DNA from: Lepeophtheirus salmonis
Taxonomy: Eukaryota > Arthropoda > Copepoda > Siphonostomatoida > Caligidae
Assembly: GCF_016086655.4 (NCBI RefSeq)
Contig: NC_092584.1
Span: 9,909,907-9,973,906, forward strand
Direction of reading: 5' to 3'
DNA length: 64,000 bases
Positions 36,211-47,267 of this stretch are shown here, piece after piece. A program made the position numbers and the translations under genes. Within the stretch, counting starts at the first letter, position 1; each line of letters opens with the position of its first letter. The notes beneath the pieces were generated by a model, which did no database searches, was not told where the DNA came from, and saw only the letters and a program-made list of their open reading frames with translations.

Positions 36211-39200
36211 GTAAGATACAGCATACAAGGTTTACCGGACAGGAAATCAAATATTTTGAATATAGAATGAGGGTACTAGGAAAACTGGTTGGAGAAAATT
36301 GCCCGTTAGGAAAACGGCTTGAGAGAAAATTGTCCGTATTTCGTTCAAACTTAGTGATTAATCATAACAATATTATTTATAACAAATATCTAAACATAAT
36401 AGTTTGTACAACGTCCAATGGAGAACCTTCAAGTGTGAGTAATATTATTGCAATAACATTTCCACGCATTTAAAAAAAAAAAATCAATCCAATCTTTTAA
36501 GAAATGGATCGAGGGATTGGTAATGAGGGGGGAGGATAAATACTTGGGACCTCTTAAAATATGGTTGAATAGCATCCGCTCTTGGATTGGACCGAGGATA
36601 GTATGGGATTGCTAAAAAAAACACCAATTCATCAAATATAATCCCACACTACACCTGAGACACTGGGCAATCTGTGGGCATAGAGTATTCAACCATATTT
36701 TAAGAGACCCTAAGCTATTTAATCCTCCCCCACTTGAAGGTACTCCCTTAGGGGATGGAACAAACAAATGTTTTTAGATATTTGTCATAAATAATATTGT
36801 TATTATTCAGCATGATGTTTGAACAAAATACGGGCAATTTTCCTCATTCGCAATCTTCCACGGGCAATTTTCTCAAGGGCAGTTTTCCGTGCACTTATAA
36901 TGAGTTATTATCAGAGCTCCTCAGTAGTTGAAAGTAGACACTAGCCAAGAAACAAAACAAGCAGGGAACCTTTGGCCCGTAACCCGCCATTTGCTATAAC
37001 TTTATAATCCATTATTCATGGTCAAGTAATAGGTTTCACATTACCCACTCTGCCCAACGGAATAAGAACAGCTGACTATGAGGAAACGACAAATTATCAT
37101 TGGGGATTTTTCGGGGATGAAAGATCCATGGAAGTGAAGGGGCCCTTTCAATTTGGAAAAGGACTAAATTTATACGAAGGACAAGTTAGTTCATTTATCT
37201 ATTTTACATCTTGAATTATAGAGTGTTTTCATGTGACGTCTGCATTTTTGATGTTGGTCATTTAGAGGGCTTAAATAATGAAGTTTTATATGAATGGAAA
37301 CCATTTTTTCATTAATATTGACTATGAAATGTCAAAATGGGGGCAACAATAAACCTTACTGTTTATCAAAAATATCTATTGGATAATTCCTAAAATGTAT
37401 TAAAAATATGCTATTGCATCAAGAGCTTCCGCATGATTATATGTTACGGTCAATGTGGAAAATCAGGCATTTTGCAAAATACCCGGGCAATCTATGAAAT
37501 TTAAAATAGAGAAGTCAATAGTAATTTTAACTTCATTTACATTGCCAAGTGAAATGATTCGGGGTAATTTGATTATTAAACAATTTTTTTCTATGCAATT
37601 TGATGATTAAGGATTTGATTATGATAAAATTTAATTCAAAGCAATTTGATAATCTAATGCAGGGATCTCCAACCTGTGGATCGTAGGCTACATTGCAACC
37701 AGCCTAATGTTTAGGTGTGGCCTATTTTTCATTCTTACTTCAAGTAGTATTTTTTTAGCAATATTGGTGATTTATCATTAATAATCGTGGAACGCTTATA
37801 ATACGTACAAACATTAAAAAATAGGTTGTAATCTATCGTTACTTTAAATTACCAAATTGTTGGCAAGGAATGGTTTAATAATCAAATTACAAAAAATAAC
37901 TTCATCTGACAATGTAGCTCTAACGGGCATTTTGCACATTGCCGACTCTAATGGATGGGTATTTTTAGCATTGCCCGTAACATTTATATATACCTTTTTT
38001 TTTTTTTTTGAAAGTGCTTGGATTTTGAATTTTATAAAATTTAAAATTTTTTTAGAAAACAAAATTCAAAAAGTAAATTTCATCTAATAAAAAATTGGAA
38101 ATTTTTTTTCTAATTTTAAACTTTCTCAAAATTAATTTCAAAAATCCACAGCTATTAACAAAAAATATTTTATTTATATTTATTAAAAATCCCCAAATGT
38201 TTGAATAAAACTTAATTTTTTAGAAAAATAATTCATAAAATCACCGCTGTTGACATAGAATTCAATTTCATATTTTAAATGTTTTTTCAAAAAATTTTAA
38301 AAATTATATTTTCTCCAAAAAAAAATTCAAAGATCCACAGCTACTCACATAAAATTATACTGTTTTTTCGAAAAAAAATGTCATATATTCATTTTTTTTG
38401 CGAAAAAAATTTCAAAAATCAAATTTTCTAGTAAAAAGTAATCATCCCTTTATTTGGGGAGGGGGGTGGGGGACTACAGTCCTTCAAGCCCACTCCTGCG
38501 GACGCCGCTGTACATCATTGTGTAATCTTATGTCCATATTGAAGACAATAAATTAACTATTATAATGTAAGGAACATGGTATTTTGATCAAAAAAAAAAA
38601 ATATATATATAATATTACAAATCCAGCCATTTCAAAAAGGATTTTCAGTACATTTAAATCATAAATTATTCAAGTATCACTGTTTATCCATACACATAAA
38701 TTAGTATTCAATGCAGTTGTAAAGTATTCTTTATTCTAAAGTCATTTGATGTGTTTTATCAAGATTGATAGTGAATGTGTACATTTTATGCAGTAAAAAT
38801 AAGCCCAAAATATCTTGAAGTATTATGCAATCAATGACGCCAGTGAAAACTGTTTACAAAAACATCAAATGCAGACGTAATTTTCTATTATTTTAATTCT
38901 ATATACATATAGTGTTCCCTCAAGGAAGGATTTCAAAAACCAGGAGATGGATGCATCAAAAATTTACGTGAATGTTCGAAAGGTTTTAGCATGTCTGTCT
39001 TTGTGAAAATATCGTATACTCCGTCTATTTCAATGCTTAAATCAACCAAAGATAATATGGAATACCTCATGAGTACTGGAGGAGAAGTTGGCCGCTCTGG
39101 AGCCTCAATATTTATGAAAGGAACAACTATTGGTGGGCTTGTTTCACTTGGGGATGAATATTGGAATGTGGTGGCCGAAGGCTTGCTTCCTCATCCAAAT

Positions 39201-42200
39201 GTTTGGACCAACATTGGTATAACATGGGAAATGCCTACCTTTAGCACGGAAAAAGAGTATCTGGATAAGTTGAAAAATAATCAGAGTCTTGGTGGACTTC
39301 AGGTTTAGTTTAAGTCCTTCAATCCAGAGTCCATCTTTTTTATAAATATTTCTTTTAAATCGTACAATAGTTGTTTCTGGATACTGAGAGAGTGGCTTTT
39401 TCCTTACTGAATCGAACCTGCTATTCAACAGAGATACAAAGTAATGACTGCACAGATAAAATTGATAAGGTCCTTTCTCCTCTGAATCCACCACGACTGA
39501 CTCTTGGATGCCATGCTACTTCACAAGAAGGAAGAAATAAAGGGAATATCAAGAGAGACATATCCTTTGATGAACCTGCTATTTGGACCAAAGCTCTTAG
39601 AAGGAATGAACAGATTTATCTATGGGGAGGTTATAAAAAGTCTTTGGAAAACATGCTTTTTTCGGAGAAAATGGACTGGATGAGTCATGTTCAAATAAGA
39701 GATCAAAGGGAATTAGAGTCCGCTTCATCCATTTTAATGACCTTAATAAATGAAAATCGTAACAATACTCAAATTGAGGAGCAATCAAATAAGGAATCTG
39801 ATATGACAATCCTTGAAAAGGTGATCAAAATCATGAATAAAATATTAGATACAGAGTCACTCAAAGGCATGAAGTTAAACAGACGGGATCTTGAAATTAT
39901 ACTTGGATCCATTATTCCATTTCCCACCGTCATTAATTTAAAGAAAAGTGATTTGGCTCCGGACTGGAATAGACTACATATGAATAGCAGCAAACCGGAT
40001 GCTCATAAGCTAAGAGAAAGAATAGAAAATTACCTTTTAGAGTCCTTGGAGTGTCGTAATTTAAAAAACGAGGCTCAATGGAGAGAACAAGAATTTCTCG
40101 TTTCACATCTTGAGTTGCGGAATCAGTACCTTGTTTTATCCGAAATGCATAATGTTCCATATGATTTCGATGATACTCTGACTCCGGACTATGTCAAATA
40201 CTATTCATCAGATAACTACGCCATTCAATTGATGTCCGTGTCCATTGGGGTGCTGGAGAAACGAAGTTTGTTTCAAAGAAATACATTCCAGTTTCCACAT
40301 TGGGATTTGCCAGCTTGGGAAAAGGCGAGGAAGTTATGGGGAGAAACCGTGGAGCCAGCAGAATCCGTGAAAATCCCTTTGATAATAACTGACAAGGACT
40401 GTAACCCATCTAAGAGAGATATGATTAACTACGCATTGAGTGTCTATGATACTTTTCCAGACTCAGAAAATAAGAATCCAAGGTGAGGGCTTTAGATGTA
40501 TAGGTTTGGGCAGCAAAACGTGGACTCTAGAGGTTCCTTTAGGAATCCTTCGATATTTTGTCATAAGTATATATTTTTTAAACTTGTATACAAGACCTTT
40601 ACTAACTTGGTCACTTAACAGCCGTTTTCACCTCGCTGGAAGTCCTTGAAGGAGTAAATGACAAACTCTTTGGGTAAGTTATACCACAGAACCGCTATGG
40701 CGACCTTCAGTGAGCCCACATTTGAATGTGGAATGTTGTATTTTCCCTCTCCAAAATGCCCCATGCAGCAAAGTCCAGCGGGGTCAAATCTTGCAAGAAA
40801 GAGGGTTAGATATATTTTCGTCTTTACCTCTCGAGACTCCTTTATCAGAACATTACCAGAAGGTGGTGTGGGATCCTTGTGTATCAGGACATTTCCAAGT
40901 CTCCCTCCACGACCCTCCTAACGCCCCTATTAGCTACGGAAAAGTCGTTGGCGAAGCGATTAATCAATTTGGGGGAGTCCTCCTTTATCTTCTTCTACAG
41001 GGAGGACAGGAACACCGGATCCCTCTTTAAATTTTGCCCCCCACTTCCTGATTTCCTGAAGAGGTCTTCTCCATCATTCTTCGTCTTGGTCACCTCGAAA
41101 ATGAGGGCCCTGGAGTACTTCAGAGTGTCCATAATCCTATCCACTCCAACTTCAGCCTCAAGGAGATCTGATATACTCTGCCCTTTGTCTTTTTGTTCAC
41201 TCATGATGACAAGATAACGTAATACTTATTCACGTTTGTTTATTCACAAAGGATGGTTGAACCAGAATGTGAAAAAATAATCAGTAAGCCTTCCTATATT
41301 AATGAAAAAATCAATATTAATTAACAATCCATGTTTACTGCCCAACTATGCAAATAATCTTTTTGTAAAGAATACATCTTTCTTTCTCTTTTTTTTTTTT
41401 GCAGCTATTTCATAACGAATAAAGCTCTTCTAATCAGTCGAGTATTTTCACTAAAAATATCTCATAGTCCATTTATTAAAGGAAAGAGCCCATGTCCATT
41501 AAATGAAGAACATTTGAACATTCTTGTAACACTCAGCCACAAGATCCCCTTAATTCAATCCCTTGTATTTCAAAAGAATCCTCTTAAAACCCGAATTAAA
41601 TCTATTCATTGTGCCGTTTGGAATAAACACATCGGCATAAATGGAGGTTGGGACATAGAAAACATTCGTATCCTCTACTCCGATGAAATTTTATCTAATT
41701 GCATTGCAAGCAAAATTGGTATGTATGTACACGCAAAGCCAGTTTTAGCGTGAGCAGGGCCTGAAACAAACATTATACCCACCTTTATAAACATTTCTTT
41801 TTCATGAATACAAATACCCCCAAGCAAGAACAAAGCTTGCAGGAAGTACCCCCTAAAACCGGCCATGCTTACAAGGAAAATTTTATAATGGTTAAATAAT
41901 AGATTATAATGTACTCTTTTAGGAACGTACGGCATACTAGCTCAGTTATATGATGAACCTTCACTCACGCCTGATCCAGTTTGGCTCCTAATCTTCAAAT
42001 ATTTGGGCCATATATTGTCCATCTTATCCCTGATATTTTTCATAGGAGGTATGGTCTTTTCAAGAGCTGATTGGGATATGTTTCAGTGTCTGAGTCTGAG
42101 TATTGCATCTGGACTTATGGGAGGACATCTCTTCATGCTCTTCTCTGAATTGGAAATTGTGAGGCAGAATTTGTGCCCCTGCTCCATTGCTGGATTGAGT

Positions 42201-42843
42201 ATACTCCTTTTCTACGTAGCCTCTGCAGTGGGTATTCTGCTGAAATCCTATGCTCTACTTGAAGCAATTACAGTTGGAATCATTCGTGGACGAACTCTAA
42301 ACTATTTGACAATATCATGGGGATGTGGTGTTGCATTACTGGGCTATATGTTGGCTATGCAGGGAGAAGAGATGGGCCTGGGACCGAGGTGTATGATTAG
42401 CCATTTACCAGACGTACAATGGATATTTTTTTGGACCTATGATGTTCATCAGCATGGTGGGTTTTGTATCCTTCATTACTATCCATCAATTCCTCTTAAT
42501 TTTAATGTACAATTACTTAGGTTAGTTTATTTATCATGATCATTGTCCCTGTAATGTTTCGTCCCAAGTGATCAAAAAGGACAATCTAGCAGATGAAATA
42601 GAGTCAATGTCAAAAGGCTTTGGAATATTTGCTTTCGTTTTTGCTCTTACATGGTGTTGGAGCCCGATGACTTTCATAAGTAGTTTATATGGTCAGGGAC
42701 CCGACTTTTATTCAGCATTCCAAGTCATGAATGCTCTAATTGGCCTCTTTTTCTTCATTTTTGACGGACTGGTAACGAATAAGAACAGAGTTCTTCTATA
42801 TGGAAAAAGCAAGGACAGAGTAAGAAGTCTTAACGGGACATGA
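36123..42843 (+). CDS. Receptor B: LamG-containing adhesion-type GPCR, 7 exons, one frameshift
   Basis: Paralogue of receptors A and C, lying between them. The model joins 36123-36210, 37033-37184, 38913-39302, 39371-40482, 41405-41718, 41923-42520 and 42569-42843. All borders are GT..AG and phases match. The only break is a run of seven T at 42426-42432 in the helix 5 region. Read as six T the protein is 975 residues; as printed the frame leaves helix 5 and stops at about 42539. This is the only copy whose start is visible: the ATG at 36123 opens a hydrophobic signal peptide. Order: signal peptide, YHW segment, LamG, long stalk, GPS with Gly at the cleavage position, seven helices, short basic tail. 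It is either a real recent pseudogene or intact with a homopolymer sequencing error. Confidence 0.8.
36285..36891. repeat. Large fold-back (nested inverted repeat) in receptor B intron 1
   Basis: The outer arms 36285-36394 and 36773-36891 are inverted complements; compare '..gttcaaacttagtgattaat' with its partner '..gatgtttgaacaaaatac'. The inner arms about 36524-36570 and 36684-36732 are also inverted ('acctcttaaaatatggttga' against 'tcaaccatattttaagagac'). Both pairs share one centre, so the RNA or single strand could form a long interrupted hairpin. 'gggcaattttc' recurs in the arms and near 18000 and 37440. No coding; a fold-back transposon remnant is likely. Confidence 0.7.
37033..39302 (+). 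other. Receptor B exons 2-3: YHW segment and LamG domain, first part
   Basis: Exon 37033-37184 carries TTNYHWGFF and ends GPFQFGKGLNLYEGQ. Exon 38913-39302 opens CSLKEGFQKPGDGC and GFSMSVFVKIS, then MEYLMSTGGEVGRSG and WTNIGITWEM. It ends LGGLQ before a weak donor GTTTAG, in phase 0. In receptor A the same stretch is split by an extra intron after FSTG; here it is one exon. Confidence 0.75.
37985..38510. mobile_element. GGGGCGTC-family AT-rich element in receptor B intron 2
   Basis: The right end '..actcctgcggacgccgctg' and the 'ggactacagtccttcaagcc' block before it are diagnostic. The interior has 'aaaatccacagctattaaca' phrases. The left terminus is unclear, near the T16 run at 37995. Confidence 0.5.
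39371..40482 (+). other. Receptor B exon 4: end of LamG and GAIN-like stalk
   Basis: A single 1,112-bp exon begins LFLDTERVAFSLL and has the strands LTLGCHATSQEG and FDEPAIWTKAL, closing the LamG fold at LWGGY. The following 280 residues are mostly helical and charged and are taken as the stalk. The exon ends in phase 2 (NKNP, AG before GTGAGG), the same place and phase as in receptor C. Receptor A carries three extra introns in the equivalent stretch. Confidence 0.75.
40503..41346 (-). mobile_element. Deleted mariner in receptor B intron 4
   Basis: The ends 'ggtttgggcagcaaaacgtg' (left) and 'ccatgtttactgcccaac' (right) are imperfect inverted repeats, each next to TA. The 844-bp interior holds a minus-strand transposase relic. 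Confidence 0.55.
40615..41204 (-). pseudogene. mariner transposase relic
   Basis: The ATG at 41204 opens a 69-codon N-terminal piece (SISDLLEAEVGVDRIMDTLK, then KSGSGGQNLKRDPVFLSSL) typical of the DNA-binding half. After several stops, PLDFAAWGILEREI (third catalytic Asp region) is readable near 40755-40800. A shifted frame then gives SNVGSLKVAIAVLWYNLPKE up to a stop at 40615-40617. The central part is deleted, so it is dead. Confidence 0.7.
41405..41718 (+). other. Receptor B exon 5: end of stalk and GPS
   Basis: The beta-rich segment ends IKSIHCAVWNKHIGINGGW, then SNCIASKIG. The exon stops in the middle of the Gly codon (41718, phase 1), which is the residue in the cleavage position. The next exon supplies TYGILAQL. 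Reading through the donor (GTATGT) would add about ten residues and stop. Confidence 0.8.
41923..42843 (+). other. Receptor B exons 6-7: seven membrane helices and short tail
   Basis: Exon 41923-42520 holds helices 1-5: helix 3 starts NLCPCSIAG, ECL2 has GPRCMIS for the disulfide and helix 4 has ISWGCGVALLG. Helix 5 (PMMFISMVGFVSFITIHQ) is readable only after dropping one T from T7 at 42426-42432. A 48-bp intron follows. Exon 42569-42843 gives helix 6 (FALTWCWSPM), helix 7 (MNALIGLFFFIFDGL) and a tail KSKDRVRSLNGT. The tail contains a good donor (AGA then GTAAGA at about 42820), so a further tail exon is possible. No AATAAA was found close to the stop. Confidence 0.75.
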
Positions 42844-43358
42844 ATGTTCTTTATTTAACAGTACAGTTGTAAATTCTAAACACTTGGTATATTACAAAAA
42901 AAAATGAGATCGTCACACTGATAATTTAAAAATTGTTTCAAAAGAGAGCAGACTAGCTGTCTTAACGTATACGGCACCTCAACGCCGTATTTTGAGAGAA
43001 ATAAGGTGCATCTAGGAAGCTATCAGAAGGTAATAAGTAGTCACAGAAACATCGAAGACTATAATATTCTTAAAGGCCAGAATACCGCCCTAGTTCTAGC
43101 CATAAACGATGCCAGCTAGCGATCCGCAGTTGTTTATTTTTACGACTCTGCGGGAAGCTTCCGGGAAACCAAAGCTTTTGGATTCCGGGGGAAGTATGGT
43201 TGCAAAGATATCGTTTGTTCGATCATTTCACTTGGAGGAAAAATAACGAGCTTGTTCTTGTTTCAAAATCCCACATTAATGGGAGGATTGGTTATTAGAA
43301 TTGAATTTTTGATTTTATTAGCATAAACTTCAAGGTACTACAAGACTATGGAAATAAA

Positions 43359-43743
43359 CAGAGGCATCTGTAGAATTAAATATATATTTCTTTTTTTTTT
43401 TTTTTTGGGGGAGACCTTAATTTTTTGAAAAAAAATCAAAAAATGTAATTTTTTTTAATATTGTGGAAAAAATTTGCAATATAAAATTTTTGGAAGAAAA
43501 AAAAAAAATTCACAGCTCTTTATAACAAAAATTCAAAAATTATACTTCAAAAAATTTTTTAAATTTTTTTTGAAAAATTCAAAAAGCTTAAATTTAAAAA
43601 AAAAATATTAAATTTAATATTTGAATTTTTTGGAAAAAAAATCAAATATTAAATTTTCCAATAAAAGGAAAAATTCCTTAATTTTATTTATTTTTGGGGG
43701 ATGGAGGCTAAATCCCCTCCATCCCACCCCTGTGGACCCCTTG
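43359..43743. mobile_element. GGGGCGTC-family AT-rich element between receptors B and C
   Basis: The left end is CAGAGGCATCTGTAG. The right end is '..atcccctccatcccacccc' then 'tgtggacccc'. The interior is A/T runs with 'aattcacagctctttat'. Non-coding. Confidence 0.55.
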
Positions 43744-43939
43744 CCTTATATAGAAAGGAATAGGCAGAAATTACCCTGTTGTCGATCTCAATTTTACTCA
43801 GAGAAAAATCAAGGAATAATTATAACTCCCCAATTTCGATGTTCTCCGTTCTAGAATTAATTAATGATGACATGCACTTTTGGAAAATAAAAAACCCACT
43901 CAGATTCCCAAGTACAAAAAATTATGCAGGGTAGAAAAT

Positions 43940-44095
43940 GTTTAGGATTTAAACCTTGATTTAATAGTTTATAGAGCCTTTTGATGACCACGACGGCCTC
44001 AAGGCACCTTCTGAAGGCTAGGCACGTCTTTGCAATGTAATCTTTGGACATATCGGTCAAGTGTTCATTTACGTTGGTTTTTTGGAGATAAAGTT
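43940..44095 (-). pseudogene. mariner transposase C-terminal fragment, duplicated
   Basis: The minus strand reads MSKDYIAKTCLAFRRCLEAV, the C-terminal block of mariner-like transposases. A diverged second copy of the same ~105 bp lies at 44232-44340, inside the neighbouring element. Confidence 0.6.
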
Positions 44096-44101
44096 AATCT
44101 A

Positions 44102-44920
44102 CCAGGTGTAACGTTGAAATCTGAAAAATATATACTTTCAACTTTATTGGGATATATTTATGTCGCTACAGGACATGTACAAAAAATATTTGAAGACCAC
44201 CTGTAACGCTATATTGTCAACTCTAATCATTGATTTGGCGCCTTTTGATGACCACGACGGCCTCAAGACACCTTCTGAAGGCTGTAATCTTTGAATATAT
44301 CGGTCAAGTGTTCATTTACGTTGGTTTTTTTAGAGATAAATTTTAAAAATCCATAGGTTTACAAAGAAAAGATCAAATATTACATTTTTTAGTAATAAGC
44401 AAAAATTACAGCCCCTCCAACCCGCACCCTGCGGACACCCCTATGGTAGCTTTCATGGTCATTATGTTTTCGTGCCTAAGAGTACAGTCCCTGCACTTTA
44501 AAAGCTTCCAGAAGGTGTAGTCCAAAGGGATGACGTAGGGTGAATACGGGTGCCATATATTTTTGTCCATAAATTGATATGATTGCTCAACATCTTTGAA
44601 CAGCTTTGACAGTGTGTGCACGAGCACCGTCTTCCTGAAAGACCACACTATCATCTGGCAATTTAGCTCAAAACCACGGGAGGAAGTGCACCTCCGGATT
44701 TTATTTCCTGTATAAAGAAGTGCAAGTGATCTTCAGGTGAGTGTCACGCTCAGACGCCATTTTCTTGATAACTTAAAGAAAGATAAACAAATTATTTTTT
44801 TACACATTGTTATGAAATGTTCAACGTGCCTCACTTTACTTATGTTTGTCTCTTAAAAACTCAACAAAACCTCTCAATTTGACAATAATCCTCATGTTCA
44901 GATTTCAACGTAGCACTCGA
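44102..44920 (-). mobile_element. mariner relic with a nested short element
   Basis: The ends 'ggtgtaacgttgaaatctga' (left) and 'tcagatttcaacgtagcac' (right) are inverted repeats next to TA. The minus strand shows FQEDGARAHT (second catalytic Asp block, near 44625). After a frame change SPYVIPLDYTFWKLL follows, where the usual SPDLNPLDY has lost its first Asp. The C-terminal block sits at 44340-44232. A GGGGCGTC-family fragment (44338-44442) interrupts the frame between the last two. Confidence 0.6.
44338..44442. mobile_element. GGGGCGTC-family fragment nested in the mariner relic
   Basis: It ends '..cccctccaacccgcaccctg' then 'cggacacccct', the family right end. It separates two consecutive blocks of transposase coding sequence, so it inserted after the mariner did. 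Confidence 0.55.
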
Positions 44921-46124
44921 TAACGCCGCGCCTACTTGCCAATTAAAGATTTAAACACAATACATGACAAGTTGTTTTTCTTAATAATTATTCGTTTACT
45001 ACTATAGCTAAATACAATGGCGCCACCTTACAAATGATAATACTTTTCAGTTTGTCCAAACAACCATTTGCATATGATTCCTCTCAATACTAATGATTAA
45101 TTTACTTATTTTTCAGAAAGAGCAAATGTTGAAATTGGCGAGCACATACTTTAAGAACCCAAAGTCAAACTAATGTTTCACAATTTTATATACTATGTAC
45201 ATAAATAAACTGTTCTTTACAAAATGTATAATTAAATTGCAAATAAAGTCTCTTTTCAAAAGAGTAGTATTATGAGTTTGAATTTAGCACGGAGGCGTAA
45301 TATTACAAAGTCATTCAAGTAAATCCGGACCACCTTTAACTACAGCCTGATTACTAAGGGAATCAAGTAGAGGTTTTAAATTCTACTTACATGTTCTAAT
45401 ATTATGAAAGAAAAATTCATTCAATGAGTGCGCACATCTTTGCCAATCATTCACTTGATGCGAGGCCTAAATAGTTTATAGGTCTGAACCATATCCGCTC
45501 TGCCACTTATTTTTCCGCTCCTATAGATGTATTTGAATTTGACAACTCTTTATGATTGTAATTAAATTCAATATATTTCAAGTTCAAGTGTGCCTTACGA
45601 TTTGTGACAACCAAACATTATTTGCAATAGCTTATGGTAATCCACTGAAACCACTGTTTTAGGGGACATGTATTTTCGAGGTTTCAGGAGCTATTATCCA
45701 GTTAAGCCTGATAATTAGCTTGTGCTTGAAGAAAGGTGTCTCAAGTTTTTTTGTAGACTAATGCTTGCTTGAGATCTTATGTCAATTTACTTCATAAAGA
45801 TATAAGAAAATCGTATTTCAGTTGGGAAAATTCATTTACAAAAAAAAAAAGATTATTCTTTCAACTTTAATTTCACAAAGGAAGGAGAGCTGGGTGTGTC
45901 TTCAGGGGAACCGATAGCTGAGTCTTCTTAAAGTGGCCAGCTATATGAGAGTCAGACTCGCATCCAAAACAGCAGAGAGTAACAGATCCGGCATGGAAAA
46001 AAAGATTTTTTGCTGATCTTGAGACATAACTTCAACCCTCTATTCTTTGAATCTTTAAAATTATTCTTCATCTTTCTAATTTTTTTGATGTCATCTCATA
46101 AGAGGCAAGATTAATGGAAATACA

Positions 46125-46440
46125 TGGTTAGACCATCATTTAATCGGGATTGCTCTAATTTTCAATTTCATGTATTGTACCGATTGCTGGGCAAGACAGG
46201 CAAATTTTGACAAAACATACAACTCATCAAAGTCTATAACGTCACTATTGCTAGAACTTTCAATTTGATATATGGTAGCGACTGCTCGGTTAGAAAGACA
46301 GATTTTGACAAAACAGGCAACGACTCATACACTATGACGTCAATATTAAAAACATTGGTGGAAGTCAAAAATGCATCGTACATGCGTTATGTTATAACCT
46401 TACATTTCTATTAACCTTGAGAAGAGGTAGAAACAGACGA
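46125..46440. repeat. GACGTCA-core dispersed repeat, two units in tandem
   Basis: 'gaccatcatttaatcgggat', 'gggcaagacaggcaaatttt' and 'tataacgtcactattgctag' are followed by a second, diverged unit, and then the 'ataaccttacatttctatta' tail seen at 5.5 kb. Confidence 0.55.
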
Positions 46441-46969
46441 AGTTAACAAAGTTTTATCACTCTTCTAAAGGATGAGCTTGCTCCCAGTCTCACTCGTTAT
46501 TTAAAACAATGAGCAAGGTTAAGAATTTGGAGTGTCGCTCAATTGACCTCCACTTTCAAGATAAGTGTGCCTATTTCTACTCAATTAATTAATCAACCCC
46601 AGAGGTTTAGTGGACCAATCAAATATTCTATGCCTTTTTATCGCTTGTGTGGGTAGCTCTCAGGATAGTTTAGACACTTCCTCTTACAGTTGCATTCACA
46701 GAAACGAAGCTCTAACTTGCGATTAACATAAATGGTGTAGTTGACCAAAGGTTAAAAGCCCTAGAACGATTTTTTGTATGAGTTGGCGAGAATATATTGA
46801 TTCACTCTGTTGAATCAATGATACAACTTAACCTTTGTCAAATGGTATTATAAATCGCCAAATAACCAATGATATATGAAGTTTTTGGTCACTAATCCTG
46901 TTTTGTTTGGATATATAATATCTCAATAGCGCCGCTCACTAATACTTTGTAAACTGGCAAATCCATTTT

Positions 46970-47126
46970 TCTTAAATTTAAACGAATGCCAAACAGAAAG
47001 AAACTAACGGATCGGGCTGAAAGTTGCGTGTGATCTTCCAAAAGATGCTACTAATTATACATAACATCTATACCAACCAGTAGTCCCCTCTCTTGGACTT
47101 TGCACGGACATTTCAAACTACCCTCG
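46970..47126. mobile_element. Isolated end of the 'CGAGGGACG' mariner family
   Basis: 'aacgaatgccaaacagaaag' to 'ttcaaactaccctcg', then TA; parallel to 32850-33005 and to the right arm of 23700-24479. Confidence 0.5.
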
Positions 47127-47267
47127 TAAATGAGTAAAAATTAAAACGATTTTATCGTTCTTTTAAAATGATGAACGCACTCTCGCTTGTTATTTAAAGC
47201 TGATCACGCTCTCATTGAAGAGTTTTGAGCACCGCTCACTTATTCTTTGTCACATTTTATACCATCC

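Noticed and set aside
40658..41217. Three overlapping plus-strand frames of 87-112 codons
   Set aside because: They are antisense shadows of the mariner transposase relic on the minus strand.
44812..44855. Short hydrophobic leader (MKCSTCLTLLMF), tested as the missing signal exon of receptor C
   Set aside because: It ends in a stop without a suitable donor and lies inside a mariner relic.
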